DNA from: Gossypium raimondii
Taxonomy: Eukaryota > Streptophyta > Magnoliopsida > Malvales > Malvaceae
Reading direction: 5' to 3'
Assembly (NCBI RefSeq): GCF_025698545.1
Contig: NC_068575.1
Span: 49,113,980-49,177,979, forward strand
DNA: 64,000 nt
Each line of letters opens with the position of its first letter. Position 1 is the stretch's first letter. Below are positions 1 through 12,629 of this stretch, one piece after another. Position numbers and translations under genes: made by a program. The notes beneath the pieces are model-generated. The model had not been told where the DNA came from, ran no database searches, and was given only the letters and a program-made list of their open reading frames with translations.

Positions 1-511
1 CAATCTTCTCGTACATTTGTCACTCAGTGGTTCTCACCTAGAACAGCGAGCCTTTTGTATATATATTATATGCATATACGTACAAACTGTTGTCACTTTT
101 ATCTGATCAGATGGTAGATACTTTATTCTTTCAAAAGCTTAGATTTGAAATGGTTCTTATTTATTGAAGTAAACTTCATCTTTCTCCTGTATCTGCAGCT
201 AGTTCTAAATCTAATGGAATGGTTCTTAATTATTGGTGCTTATAGAAACTATGTTTGCTGTTTTAAGTTCTATCATGGTGTACAAATGAAAAAATTAAAT
301 GGATTTAATAAAATATTTATGCCTTGATACCCTAGATTTAGAGCTGAGTATTATTTAGGTTCTTTATGCACGGATGTCAATTTTCATGGTACTTAACATA
401 TGCTACTTTTAAAAGATTATGGAAAACTTTGCTTGCCCCTGGATAACCCTTAAAAGTGTGTTACTTTTAAAGTTCCAGTTTTCTGACTTTGTGGTTCATG
501 CTTCCTGCCAG
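1..511 (+). other. Intron of the RRP15-like gene
   Basis: No coding exon is recognisable here. The segment is T-rich and ends in a polypyrimidine stretch and CAG acceptor at about 509-511. It is best read as the intron before the first visible exon of the RRP15-like gene, whose earlier exons lie outside the window. Confidence 0.55.
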
Positions 512-1194
512 TGATAAGGAAGCGAAGGAAAGAAGCCTTCTTTTCAGAGCTAGGCAAGACATCATTGCCCGCACGTGATTCTTCCAGTAAGGTTGGTTAT
601 TTTCTTAAGTATTTTACAAATTCCTTGCATTTGTGCTATATCTCTCCGGATATCCTTTTTTCCTTAGTACTGTTGGATGTTTTTGTGGTCTATCTACAAA
701 ACTTTAGTATGTGTGTATCATCTTGTCAATGTTAAGCTACAAAAGAATTATCTAATTTGGCTCATAATTTGCTGGGAACGTCACATTAATTGCCTCTTTA
801 TTTGTTATATGGATTCTGTAGATACTTTTCTGTAATTGCTTACGCAGCTTTATGACATGCAGGGTAATACATCTGATTCTAGGAATGATGAAGGACCTGC
901 TTGGGCCCCATTGCGTGATAATTACATGCTAACAAATCCTAAATTGAAGGACTGGGATAAAATGGCGGTAAGAATGCTAATTCTTTTGATTGTTACACAA
1001 GTCATGCCCCTCTCTTTCTCTAGTAGACACCATCATTAGATTTACTCGTGAATTTTGAGTGCGGGAAGTGACTGCATGCGTTTACCTCTTCATTTTAGGT
1101 AACAAGTTCTTTTTCTGCCAATTGTTTACAGGACTCGGCAATAGTTGATGATGTTGGAATGATGTCTGAAGATAGTGGTTCAGATGATGATTGA
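512..1194 (+). CDS. RRP15: RRP15-like ribosome biogenesis protein, 3' exons (partial)
   Basis: Three exons are visible: 512-591, 863-967 (or 848-967) and 1132-1194, with phase-0 junctions and a TGA stop at 1192-1194. They encode a basic start (IRKRRKEAFFSELGKT), a middle part with GPAWAPLRDNYML and KLKDWDK, and a short acidic tail ending SGSDDD. The W..LRD..M......KDWDK pattern is what I recall from the C-terminus of RRP15 proteins, nucleolar factors for 60S pre-rRNA maturation. The N-terminal RRP15 core lies upstream of the window. Donors are GTTGGT after 591 and GTAAGA after 967; the acceptor before 1132 is a clear TTTACAG. The family call rests on a short tail, so it is probable rather than certain. 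Confidence 0.6.
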
Positions 1195-2456
1195 TGTCCT
1201 TTGAGGTTAAGGAGATTAAGTAGTAGTGTTCTTGCGGGCCATGGTATAACAGCTGAACCTGAATTTTTTTTTCCTTTTTCTTTACTTCTTCCCAATTTTG
1301 TGTAGTGGTCTATTTATTATTTATAAATGAATTAAACCAAGAGGAATGATTGTTCTCCATACTGCCTTAATTTGCACTCTGATCGTTCACTGCTCCATTG
1401 TTGATGCATGGAAGGAAAATATTGGAGCATAGTGAGCCTATGGATTTATTGGTTCTTTTATAGCTGATGATGATGTGTTCATCCCGGTAGTTATTGTAAT
1501 CAAACCAGATTTCCAATATGTATTTTGTTGTAGTTGTTGAAAATAATTAACGAATTTTTTATACATATCGATGTTATGTCCATGCCCTCTTATAAGAATC
1601 ACTCCTGAGGGTAATATGTCTCTTACAATTCATCAACAGGGATAAAAGTGGTATTCGCCATTATTCCTAAGGCTCTATTGCTTGGCATTGTATGATATAC
1701 CAGATTCTCGGAAGCATTGCCTTTGTTTCATGGTAAAGGGGGGTAGATACAAAAAAGAATAGAAAATGTTTTTTTTTTTTTTTTTTGTAATTTGTATAAA
1801 AGTTTACACACAATGTCCATCCAAAGTGCAAAGTGATCAAATCCAGTGCTGTACAAATCCAACCACAAAAGAGAACTACAAGTGTATATCCCTTGTCTGA
1901 CCCAGCAGGCACAATTATTTACTTTTGGCAAACAATTAAAATACTAAACTGAACTTAGAAATAGAATACCTATGCTATACATACATGTCCATCAGAAGTG
2001 AAGGAAAAAAAAGGCGCAAAACTACAGCTGCATGCTTTCTTGCCTATAACTGAGACATTCCAAGGCGCAGTGGTGGCGGTGACAGCAGCAGCTTTTATAG
2101 AAGCGCTAACACCAAGAATGAATACGGATGGGTTGACGAACTGATGAGGTTGAAAGCAGTGGCTTGGGTGGTGGCAAAGGCAGATCTCGGCGAATGATGT
2201 CCTGATACAAGAATCTTTCCATTACCGGAGCCTTGGAAATTCATTCAAGGCAGTTCTGTATCCAACATCACCTGATAAAACCTGGGGCCCTGAGATACAA
2301 CCATATATACATATACCCTGTCATTTAACTAGTTCAGAAAAGAAAAAAGTACAAGCATCAATTTCTCCATTATTAGACAAAGAATAATAAATTCTTCAAA
2401 CTAACATTCATGTGTTTCTTTCCTTTTTGTAAGCACGGTTAAAAAAATTTGTACTC
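1195..2456. other. Convergent 3' UTR region
   Basis: This is the space between the stop codons of two convergent genes (RRP15-like on + and COL9-like on -). It should hold both 3' UTRs. It includes an 18-nt poly-T run near 1769-1786. I see no coding sequence. Confidence 0.5.
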
Positions 2457-5400
2457 TCAGCAGCTTCTAGTTTGGTTCAACGGATCATAATCATAGGCAT
2501 CACCGGCTTTGACAAAGCGTCCCTTCACTCGCTTTCTCACATCAGCCCTTGCTTTGCGAGAGGCATATCTCACTCGCTTTTCAAACCTATCATATGCCAC
2601 AAGGATGAAACTAATAAACATATAAAATTCCTCCAACAGGTAGAATGGTTTTTTTATAATCAAAGACTAGTGGTAAAATAAAATGTTGAGACTGACAGTA
2701 AAGAGAATATATATCTCATTTCCCAGAGATAAATATACATGGATGTAGCCAACCCACCTTTCCTTGCTAGCGAGCACCGCAATCAAGCAAGCTCCTTCAA
2801 TGACAAGAATAGCAACGAAAACACACAACTTATAGATGATGATACTCAGATACAAGAAAAAATACAAATGTTAAAATGTTATAGGTTTGATATATTTTAC
2901 TTGGAGACATGTGAATCCATTGCTGCATGCCTAAACTGAAACTTAAAGGCCAATAGAGAAAGTCCATAAGAAGAAAAACTAGGAAGTGCAAGAGAGAACA
3001 TGGACTCAAGCCATGATAGTATACTTAGTAACCCATGTGGTAAATCAATCCATAGAACTAAAAATTCAGACGCAGGAGAGGAACTGAAAGGAAGAACATC
3101 TCAAAATCCAGAAATTTTTAAAGCAAGAAGCACTAAAACAACAAATGCAACAACCTAATAATTATATCTAAATATAACTAGAACATATGTACATTTTATA
3201 TGGGTTATCAGCGTATACTTACTTCCGTGTCTTCTTCTTTTCCTTGTAACGCATGACAGCATCGCTTCGAGTTGCTGATGGGATGGAGCTCTCAGTACAT
3301 GGAGGACACCAGGGAGGCTCTCCCATGAGGAGCATTGATGAAGCCCCACAATCTTGATAATCACCAGCGCTACTCTCTCCAGTAAGGCCAGAAAACGAGA
3401 GGCTTGAATGTGCATGCTTTGTCGTAAAATACAGAATTGAATCAGTTTTATTGCTCATCACAGAATCAGCTGATGCCGCATTGCTGCATGCTGGCTGGAT
3501 TGCATTGACCAGTCCAATGGATGAGCCCTGGACAAGAATATTGTAAGAACATTTTCCAAGTACAACTTGAAATTCTTAGTGCACTATGAATGATTTTGTA
3601 CAATATGACTCCCTAATGAAGATGAAACAAACATGTAATATCCAAGCAGATTGAAGTGCCAATGTTCATAAGCAGATTGTTAAAACATACATATTTTACA
3701 AGAAAGCCGATCTAATAATAACCAAGAAGGCACTGAAAGATCAAGTACTTGCAAGCTTGAGGAATCCTCAATCTCAGCACCAATAATGGGCTGTATAATC
3801 GACACATCCAAAAGAGGAGCATTTTCCTGAAACTGGAAGGAGAAATAAACTTCCTTTTTTACATTGGTTATGTCTGAGAATCAAGGCTATTGTTTTTCTC
3901 CAGATACTACTGAAATTTCATCATTATTCAAAATGAAAACACAGCAAATGGAAGGACAATAAACTTCATTTGGATACATTACTCATGTCTGAAAATTAAG
4001 GTTATTGATGCTATTGATCCCCCCACCAAAATGAATAATTTCCTTCGAGGAAGAGAATGGAAAATCTAGTAGAAATTGTGTTCATCAAATTAAAGCTTCT
4101 CATGATCGTGAAATTTTTTTCTCTATTTTAATCTGACAAGGAATGCTTCCATTTTACACGTTAAGAAAAGAAAATAGCTCAAATATGCAATATATATCAC
4201 AAGTTCTAATCAAGAACACCATGAAAAAAAAATTCATAACATCTAAAAAATTCACCACAAAGCAAGAACAAAAGAAATTGAGATAACCTCAGCAGCCACT
4301 GCACCCTGACAGGTGGAATCAGCAGCAGACATGTCTTTTGTCCCAAATAAACTATCAATCCCACCGTTCTCTAAAAGTTCTTCTGAATGATTAAGAGTTA
4401 CCCCAAAGAGTTCTTCATAGTTTTCAAGGTTCAAATCAACTTCATCTATGTTGAAGTCATCATACAGGTCATCTTCAGAAAGTCCAGGATACTTTGTTTG
4501 AGGACAAAACTGCAAATTAAGTACAAAATTAGCAAAGGTTCCCAAAAGGGAACATATTATCTCTACTATGTCAAAAATGAACTTGAACCATCTGATACTA
4601 AAATTCTACAAAATTACAAATAATCACTCTTCTTATGATCAGAACAAAATTTTGATAACTTCCAACAAAAACATCAACCAACTTTCCCTGTTTCTTGTGT
4701 ACATCACTTTCACACTGTCCTTTTCCCTCTCAATTAAAATAAATGTAACACTTCAACAATGTAGATGATGGCATGAGACTAGAAGCAGAAAGAAATTCAT
4801 ATGGGTGAAATCAGAGAGATCTAGATTCCAATTATGAACCCATGGAAGAAAAGGCATAAGATCACAAATATAACTGAGGACCAGGTTAGTGATATAGTAA
4901 TTCCACTGTGAAGGCCTCACTGAATAGTTATCTGTAATATTACTGTAAAACTTGAGTTGCTTTTGGGCCAAGAAATAAAAATAAAAACTGAATACAAGTT
5001 CAAGTTATACTGTAGGTTTACTGAAAGATCAACATCTTTTACATTTAAATGAAAATTCAATCAAGTTCAACTGGATGGACCTTCAATTTCCATCATAAAA
5101 TGAAATCAAGAAAAGAAAGGAATTGAAATTGGCATACAGTTCTTCCACAGAAGAAACTAATTGGAACAAGAAGTTTTTGCTTAAGCTAGTTTTCTGGTCA
5201 GAAAGAGCAGCTATCACAGAATACTCGCTGTAAATATGCTTTCAGCACTAAGCACGGACTGCAGAATGCATTTGCAAATTTGGACCCGTTCTCGAAAAGC
5301 TTATCATAGTTCTTTCATATTGCCCCAAGAGACTCAGATATCAAGGGCCTGAAAGTACCTCAAGGATAGTGCATCTAAGTTTGTCAAAGACAAATATTCA

Positions 5401-6000
5401 GAATTCATCATTTACCTTGGGCAGTGATGTATCTGTTGATCCGGCTGGCTGATCCAGAAGCTGTGGTGCAGGTCTGTGTTCAGGAATCGAAGTTCTGGTC
5501 CAGCCACTTCCCTTATCCACATTGCAGTCACCATTAACCTCAGCAACACCAGCACTGTTGTGGCTAATGGTGTTTACTGTAGGGTCCCAGGAAGTACTCT
5601 CTATGTTCTCAGAGATGCTCATCAAACCTAATTCCTGCTCACAAGCAGATTCGCCTGCAGAATCTGATTGTGAAAAAAATGACCATATGGAAGAAAGTTC
5701 CCCAGATGATGGGCAACCAGAATAACTATTAATTGTTTGCCTCTTATGTGTTGAATTCGAGGTAGAGGCATCATGACCCATCCAATCACAGTTTTGACAG
5801 AGGGAAACCTTTTCTTCAGCACATCTAACAAAAGCAGGCTGTGAATTGCATCTTTCACATAACAATGTTCTCGAATGGCGTTTTGACAGAGCATTAGCAG
5901 AATGGACATTTCGATCACATGACAAACATAAACAAGCAGCATCAGACCGGCAATATACCAGCGAAGGTTGATCACCACAGAAATCACAAATGTAACCCAT
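2457..6000 (-). CDS. COL9: CONSTANS-like B-box/CCT protein, COL9 type
   Basis: Five coding exons (6000-5416, 4509-4288, 3832-3749, 3527-3223, 2586-2457) join in phase to give 441 codons plus TGA. The start is the ATG at 6000 ([10 protein letters not shown]); the upstream in-frame extension lacks an ATG. Residues 1 to about 42 and 46 to about 88 are two tandem B-boxes with the Cys/His/Asp zinc pattern (CDFC...[17 protein letters not shown]...[13 protein letters not shown]). An acidic middle ([24 protein letters not shown]) follows, then a CCT domain split over the last two exons ([10 protein letters not shown], then [16 protein letters not shown]) and a C-terminus ending TRSC. This layout is that of group III COL proteins (COL9-COL15), nuclear regulators of photoperiodic flowering; in Arabidopsis COL9 delays flowering through CO/FT. 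All exon junctions are GT-AG, so the gene looks intact. Confidence 0.93.
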
Positions 6001-6141
6001 CTTCCCAATCACACTAGTCCTAACCAAACACTAGAACTTTTCTCCAAAATTTACAGGCTTCTAAGCAAACTATACATCAAGTGGGGCAAGTAGCTTCTCA
6101 GATGATCCCGGACTCTGCTATTTCTTCGTGCCCTTCAATAG
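6001..6141 (-). promoter_or_regulatory. COL9 5' UTR exon 2 with uORF
   Basis: A non-coding leader exon joined directly to the COL9 start codon. An acceptor (CAG at 6144-6142) opens it. It contains one upstream ATG at 6077 starting an 8-codon uORF that stops at 6051, about 50 nt before the main ATG. A uORF this close can reduce translation of the main frame; that effect is inferred. Confidence 0.55.
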
Positions 6142-6940
6142 CTGTCATATAGAGAAGAGTAAAAGATTGTTGTTAGAAGAGATTTCAGTTCATGTTTGAT
6201 GTAACAGCAAGCTTAATCAACATCTACTGACTATATGGGGTAGCTTAATTACTTAAAATTTGATCACACAATAGAGATATAGCGAAGGGTTCAAATTCTA
6301 GAAGTCACTTTAATCATCCAAGAGTTCACATGATCAGCACTGTTTAAGAGTAAAAGTCGCTAATTTTCTCAATAAAGACAGCCAAAAAGTTAACAGTTCT
6401 AAGCATCTAGAAACAAACAGAAAACAATAATCTATACAATAAGAGAATACGCAAAAGCGAAATACACATATACACACACTCAAAACAGAATTGAGTAGAA
6501 GAGAGAAAATTCCTCGTTAAATTTTAGTCATCCATGACGAGTCAAACAGTCAAAATAAAATAAGTAAAAAAAAAAAAGTGAAACTATTTTTTAATTTTAA
6601 TAAAAAGGAAAAAGGCAAGGGAGTAAGCATCCCATGAAAAGCACTACAAGCAAGACTAACTCCATTCCAGAACATGTAAAATTAAAGAATTAGAACTTCA
6701 ATCTAAAGACTGAACTCCATAATCAAAGCAAAAACTACACAAACAAACAAACAAATTAAGCAAAAAAAAAAAAAAAGGAGATCAATCAACAAGCCAATAA
6801 ACCAATATGTAGTAACAAATAAAAAAAAAAGTGAATCTAAAACCCATAAATGAAATCAAAATTAAGTGAAGGAAAAGAGAAAGACCCAGAAATGAAAATC
6901 AAATTAAACGCTTTAATCTAAAGAGAAATAAGAAATTTAC
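6142..6940 (-). other. 5' leader intron of COL9-like gene
   Basis: The segment is bounded on the minus strand by AAG|GTAAAT at 6941/6940 and a pyrimidine-rich CAG acceptor at 6142. It is about 800 bp, A/T-rich and has no coding content. Leader introns are common in this gene class and can raise expression. Confidence 0.5.
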
Positions 6941-7400
6941 CTTGAGGGGGAAAAAAAGATGACAAGATCGGTTACTAGCTCTAATATCGAAATAGGAGTT
7001 ATATATATACAAAAAAAGAAGAAGGAAATTACAACGAGAAACCCCAAAGCAAGGAGCCTTCCAGAATTTCTCTCTGTTTTTTTGCTGCTTTTGCTCTGTG
7101 TTTTTCCCCTGTTTTGAGCTCTATTTTCAGGCTTTTGCTCTGTTTTATTTAATTATTCATTACTCTGTTTTGGGGTTATGGAGGTAGGAGATAGAAATTG
7201 GTGGGTGTATATGGAAAAAGAAGATGATGAGTAAGCTAAAAGTGCAAAGAGAGAGAAAAGAAAATATAAATAAAAAGGCAGAAAGGGAAAATAAAGCAAA
7301 AAGTGGGACCCCATCCTTTTCAATCGTGTTTCTTGGTCCCTCCTATCATCAACTTCCATCTCCATTTCTTCTTTTGCCTGTTTTGCTACAACTCATTTAT
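6941..7400 (-). promoter_or_regulatory. COL9 leader exon 1 and promoter
   Basis: Upstream of the leader-intron donor lies CT-rich sequence typical of a plant 5' UTR. A TATTTATA motif (minus strand, about 7271-7264) is a plausible TATA box. The transcription start cannot be fixed from sequence alone. Confidence 0.35.
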
Positions 7401-7939
7401 AAAATTAAAATTTCAAAATATGTTTAGTACTTAATTACAACAAACATTGTTAAATTCTTTTACCGTGGATGAGGTTAAGAATCAATTTGGTTGTAGTAGG
7501 TTTATTGTTTAGACATGTCATTTATTAATTTAAATAAATTTTGATTCATTTCTAAGTAAATTAATTACAGGCATGAAAGTGTCTTTCACTCAATCAACTA
7601 ACATTTGAAAGCACAAATCATGTCATTTTATATTTGTTTGTTAGTTGTAGAGACAATTTTCTAAACCCTCAACTTTCTATTATTTGATAATAACATATTT
7701 TAATCTTTATTCATCATCATTTCTTTCAACTTAAATTATACATTTATATGTGTAATAATATAAAAAGTTTATTTAATATATACACAATAATTAAATATAA
7801 ATTAAATTAAACAATTAAGTAAAAATTCTTATAAAAAATAAAGAAATCTTCAAAGTAAACAAAAACAATTCCTTCTGTTTTTCAAAAATAAATCATATGA
7901 GTGGCTAAAAATTATCAATTGAGATTAATTTACTGCTAC
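7401..7939. other. AT-rich intergenic DNA
   Basis: Low-complexity AT-rich sequence between the COL9 promoter and the retroelement LTR. I see no gene or clear repeat boundary in it. Confidence 0.5.
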
Positions 7940-8544
7940 TGTCACGGGGCTAGAGTTTTCTCTTGCGATCCATTCGTCCAAACTCGCCTAAGTCAGCCTT
8001 AACTCAAGTGACGATTCCTTAAGAACTCCTCCAGGGCACCAAATTGAAGAGCGGAAGCGATTTATGCCAAAAGAAGCTAAACAAAAGAACAACAGAAAGA
8101 GCGCTCGCAAAGTGTTTGAGTAAATGCTCTCAATTCTCTCATTCACAAAGAATAATGAAACAATGAATGGAGTCAGTACAACTGATGGGGAGGCTCTCTG
8201 TTTATAGTTGAGCTCCCTCAAAACCGACGGTCAAGATACATTTACATCGACAGATGAGATTAACTATATCCCTTTATTTTAGGGATTTACAGGATATGCC
8301 ATATCAAATCTAATCTAATCTTTACAAGATATGATTCCATCTATCTTCTAAGATTAGTTACCATATTAGCCTAAATTGCCATGTCTTCATTATCGGGCCA
8401 ACCAGGCTTAAATCTGACAGGCTTCTCTAATAGCTCTTTGAATCGGGCCAATTCTCGTAGGCCAAATGATCCCCATCTGAATGATAGACCTTCATTGGAT
8501 GCATTTGGCGCAATGGTCACGAGCTTTGAACTGCGGCCGTGACA
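7940..8544 (-). repeat. 3' LTR of the gag-only element
   Basis: It begins TGTCACGGGG and ends CGTGACA on the + strand. It is closely similar along its length to 12630-13253, apart from about 20 extra bases near the start of that copy and scattered substitutions. The purine tract TGGGTGGGGGAGAA lies directly upstream on the minus strand. Confidence 0.85.
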
Positions 8545-8683
8545 TTCTCCCCCACCCATTCTCGCAATGTCCTCGTTGCGACTTCCGAATGGCACTGACT
8601 TGATTCGCCTCGGTCTCGTCTCGACGCCTTAGCCTTTCTTTTCCTTCGGGACTTTTGTCTCGGCTTACGTCGCTTCTTAACTC

Positions 8684-11600
8684 AAACCGTCCTACTCGTT
8701 TGTACATCTCGATGACAAGAAGTTATGTCACTCTCTTGTCCACATTTTAACTTTTCTCGAATAGAATCCTCGTGATTCACCACCCTTGGCTTCGCTTTGT
8801 CCACAGTCTCTCGGCCTCTTTGCTCAAGAACTTCGAAAGGGCCCCTACGTTCTTGCCAAGTCAACAAGTTAGAATGCAAAACACTATCACAATGTTCGAA
8901 ATGTACCTTTGCATTTACTCTGGTCAATTGTCTCACATGCATCACTTCTTTTTCCTTGAAGTCTGATGCACCACCCACCTCTCCCATAGGTGGAAGCCTT
9001 ATCGATGACTCGGCCAACTCCGACGCTTCACTCAACTTGAGCCTAATTGGTCCCAGCTTCACTGTTTTCATCGCAACTCTTTCTTCTAAGTCCGATGACA
9101 AACTCACCTCTTCCTTGGGTGGAAGCCCCTCCGATGACACTCGCTTCTGTTGAAACCATCTTTTGAAAAACAAAAATATTTTAGGTTGTCAACCTTAAAA
9201 AATTAAAATTGGGAGTCACCACCAATATTTATTAGGGTGTGATTGGATCACCTAAAAAAATGGCATTGGTCTACAAGTTTTAGAAAAACGGATTCGGGAG
9301 TCAGTTACGTATGAGGAAGGATTAGCACCCTCGTAACGCCCAAAATTGGTACCTAGTTAATTAATTAGTGTCTTAAGGTCGAGAATTTGGAAAAAAAAAC
9401 GTAATCCTTAGCAAAACTTAAAAGGCTATGTATTAAGACCCTTATTATTTCAGAGAAAGAAGATACCACACACAATGCGTTAGGGCACAGCATTCTAATT
9501 TTCCCCAAAATGAATTGGGTCAAAATACTTGTACAATAAAACTTTAAAAGAACATCCACTTATCCAAGATTTAAGAAATCAAACCCAATACGTTAGGGCA
9601 CGATTCCTCTAGAATCCCAAACTCGGAATATTTCATTTACTTTAAAAGAACATCCATTTATCCAAGATTTAAGAAATCACACCCAATACGTTAGGGCACA
9701 ATTCCTTTAAAATCCCAAACTCGGAATATTTCCTTTATTATTTTTAAAAAAATCTTCATTTCGAGAAATCAATGCGTCACATCCAATACGTTAGGACACA
9801 ACGTGTTGAATTCCCAATAATGAGTTTTTATTTTTTGATTGAAGAGAAATGCTCGATTATCGGATTTAACGAATAAAATTGGAACCCAATACGTTAGGGC
9901 TCAATTCCCTTGAAAATCCTAAATACGAACATTATCTCAATTTTTAAAAATTTTCTATCTTTAAATTTGAGTAAAAAAATGATGCAACGTGATTTTATAC
10001 ATGCAAATGCTATAATAACAATAACAATAATAAATACATCATCGACATAAAAATAATATAAGCAAATGAATAAACGAAATAAAAAAGGTAATCCATGACA
10101 TGCAAAATATTAAATGTAAACACAATTATACAATGGATGGGATAGCAAACAAATAAATAAGGACCAAAAGATGTACAAATGGAAATTATGAAGATTAAAA
10201 TATACATATAATTTACAAATAAAATTTTAGGTCATAGAATTTATATATAAATACAATACATAATATACTTATGAAAATAAAGAAAAAATATAATTATACG
10301 TACATATATAAAATAATAAAAATAAGTATATTTTAAAAAAGAAAAAAAGGGTGAGTATTTAATCACTTAAAAAATGTAAATGTATACATATAAATATGAA
10401 AATATTCATTAAAAAATATAGGAAAATATTCGTTAAAAAATATATATGTGTACATATAAAAGGAATATATATAGATAAAAAAATAGAATAAAAATAATAA
10501 TTACACTATTAATTAATAAAATAAATAAAAAGAACATAAAAAACTAAATTGAATCGCAATTTAAAAATCTGGGGTAAATCCGTAAATAAATAAAAGTAAA
10601 AGGACTAATTTGAATGCGCGAATTACATAGAGGGGCTGGAAGGGAAATTTTCCCTTCTCATCTAAAACGGTGTCGTTCAAAAGGATTAAATTAGAATTTA
10701 AAATAAATAAAAGGGTAAATTAAAAAAATTAAGAAAACTTAATTACAAAAACATTAAAAGGCGGAGGGCTAAATAAATAAATAAATAAAATTCGCAGTGG
10801 TATCACCTTCTCCCTTTTTTAAAATCGTAAATAAGTAAAAATAATCGAAAGAAAAAAAATAGTAAACCACCTTTAAAAAACTACCAATCGTTCTTTTTTT
10901 ATTCCTCCTCTTTTTCTCCCGTCCTTTTAAATTTGAAGGGAGAGGCCTCTATTTATAGTTGAGACTCCCCAAATCCAACGGTACAGATCAATTACATCAA
11001 CGGCTGAGATTAAAGGGTATCTACAAATTAAATCTCTGAGATTACAAAATCATATCTTCTAAGATTACATATCATATCTAAGATTGTATATATCATATCT
11101 AAGATTGCATATCATATCTAGGATTGCATATCATATCTAAGATTGCATATCCTCAAAAATTATGTTTCCATATGTGAGCCCGGGCTAAAATTGGGTATTA
11201 CAGCTGCCCCTCTCTCCTCTTTGCCCTCTTAGCTTCGGCTTTTCCCTTGCTCGAACCAAGCTTCTTAGGCTCCTTGTCTGCTCCATCGTTCCCTTCGATG
11301 ACAGGCTTTCTCGGACACTTCTGCAACCTATGCGAACCATGACACAAGAAGCACTCCACTGGCTTCTTCTCGCTTTCGGCCTCCTTGGTTTCGACACCCA
11401 TTGCGCTCAAACCAAGTACCAAAGCCTTTCCCACCGGCTTCTCCTTAAGCTCGGATTTCTTCAGACATTTCTTCAACATGTGTGGACCGTCGCAAAGAAA
11501 GCATTTCAGCTTGTCCATTTTCCTCTTGGGTTTCTTCTTCCCAACTCATGGTTTCCCATTACCACCATTGTCACCGTTGCAGTTGCCATCAACAATATCT

Positions 11601-12562
11601 TCCTTGTGATCCATTTCACATACGCTCCTTTCCTCCGACTTGGAAGACCCAAGCTTGTCTTTCCCTAGACCAAGCTTGACCACGGACTCAACTACCGTCA
11701 TGGCTTCCGACAGCTTTTGGACACCTCTTTGTTCCACCTCCTGTCTGACCCACGGCTTCAATCTATTCTAAAAAGCAAGCAATGCTTCTCTTTCGGTCAC
11801 CTCTGAAACTTGGAGCATAAGTTCCTTGAACTCTCGAACATACTCCCCCACTGTGCCCCGTTGCGTTATCCCTTGCAACTTTGCCCGAGCTTCTTCCTCA
11901 GCAAATTCTGGGTAAAACTGTCCCTTCAATTCGCATTAGAACTCTTGCCATGTCCCAATCTCACCTTGCCTTTTATCTGTGGTTCTGCCTCGCCACCATA
12001 AAAACGCAAAGTCAGTAAGAAACATTGAAGCAGTGTTTACTTTAACCGCATCGTCCACGATGCCTTTGGCACGGAAGTAGTTTTCCATCCTCCACAAGAA
12101 ATTGTCCACATCGCATGCAGACCTTGTCCCCACAAACTCTTTCGGCTTCGAGACATCCTCGTTATTGAGTGTTGCATTTGCCACTCCTTTTCCCATGGCT
12201 ACTCGAAACAAGGCCAGCTCTCCCACGAGCTCCTCTATTCTTGTGCTCAAAGCCCTCGTCGTGGCCATTGTTTCCTCCTTCAAAGCCATCATCATAGCCT
12301 CGAGAGCATCATTCCTTTCCGACAGTTTATCCCTATGTGAATTAAACAACTCGTTTACCTTATCCATGGTGGAATCAAGAGACATCTTTACATAGTCTCT
12401 AGACTGCTCCTTCCAGTTTGCTATGCGATCCTCGACCCCATCAAGTGCCTCCTTTACATCCTCCATAGATCCCTCAAGTTTACCCACACGTTCCTCTACT
12501 ACCGATAATGTCTCCCTCAAAGACTTCGTCGCCCACCTTTGTTCGAACTCTTCTTTCGACAT
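8684..12562 (-). pseudogene. Retrotransposon gag, interrupted by stops and a solo LTR
   Basis: One reading frame runs from the ATG at 12562 (MSKEEFEQRW) through a coiled-coil-rich N-terminus, a retrotransposon gag core (ASMFLTDFAFLWWRGRT) and a glutamate-rich helix region, to two CCHC-type knuckles (CFLCDGPHMLKKC and CFLCHGSHRLQKC, spacing C-x2-C-x3-H-x4-C) near 11500 and 11340. Stops interrupt it at 11936-11938 (TAA), 11768-11770 (TAG) and 11546-11548 (TGA). At 11202 it runs into the nested solo LTR; the remainder (9143-8684) continues in the same frame on the other side. No protease or polymerase motifs follow. The product would have been a capsid-like RNA-packaging protein; this copy cannot make it. 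Confidence 0.75.
9148..11202 (-). repeat. Nested solo LTR, related to the LTR at 56217-58659
   Basis: On the minus strand this 2,055-bp block begins TGTAATACCC at 11202 and ends ...TTCAACA at 9148. The flanks are GCTTC (left) and GCTGC (right), a 5-bp target duplication with one mismatch. It shares blocks with the Tat-element LTR at 56217-58659, including GGAGTC(A/G)CCACC and TTAGCACCCTCG(T/C)(A/G)ACGCCC on the + strand. It also carries degenerate internal repeats ending CCCAATACGTTAGGGCAC (9470-9900). No internal element sequence accompanies it, so it is read as a solo LTR. Confidence 0.7.
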
Positions 12563-12615
12563 CCCAATGGTGCCTTCGAACCAATAACTCAGATATCATT
12601 TGGTTCGAACCAACA

Positions 12616-12627
12616 GCTCTGATACCA
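12616..12627 (-). other. Primer-binding site (tRNA-iMet)
   Basis: The minus strand reads TGGTATCAGAGC, the standard plant retrotransposon site complementary to the 3' end of initiator methionine tRNA. It lies two bases from the inner edge of the 5' LTR. Confidence 0.9.
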
Positions 12628-12629
12628 CT

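Noticed and set aside
1769..1786. Poly-T run as evidence of a processed pseudogene
   Set aside because: No intron-less gene copy or target duplication accompanies it; it lies in a 3' UTR region.
11330..12395. Plus-strand ORFs opposite gag
   Set aside because: They are shadows of the minus-strand gag frame, which has real zinc knuckles.
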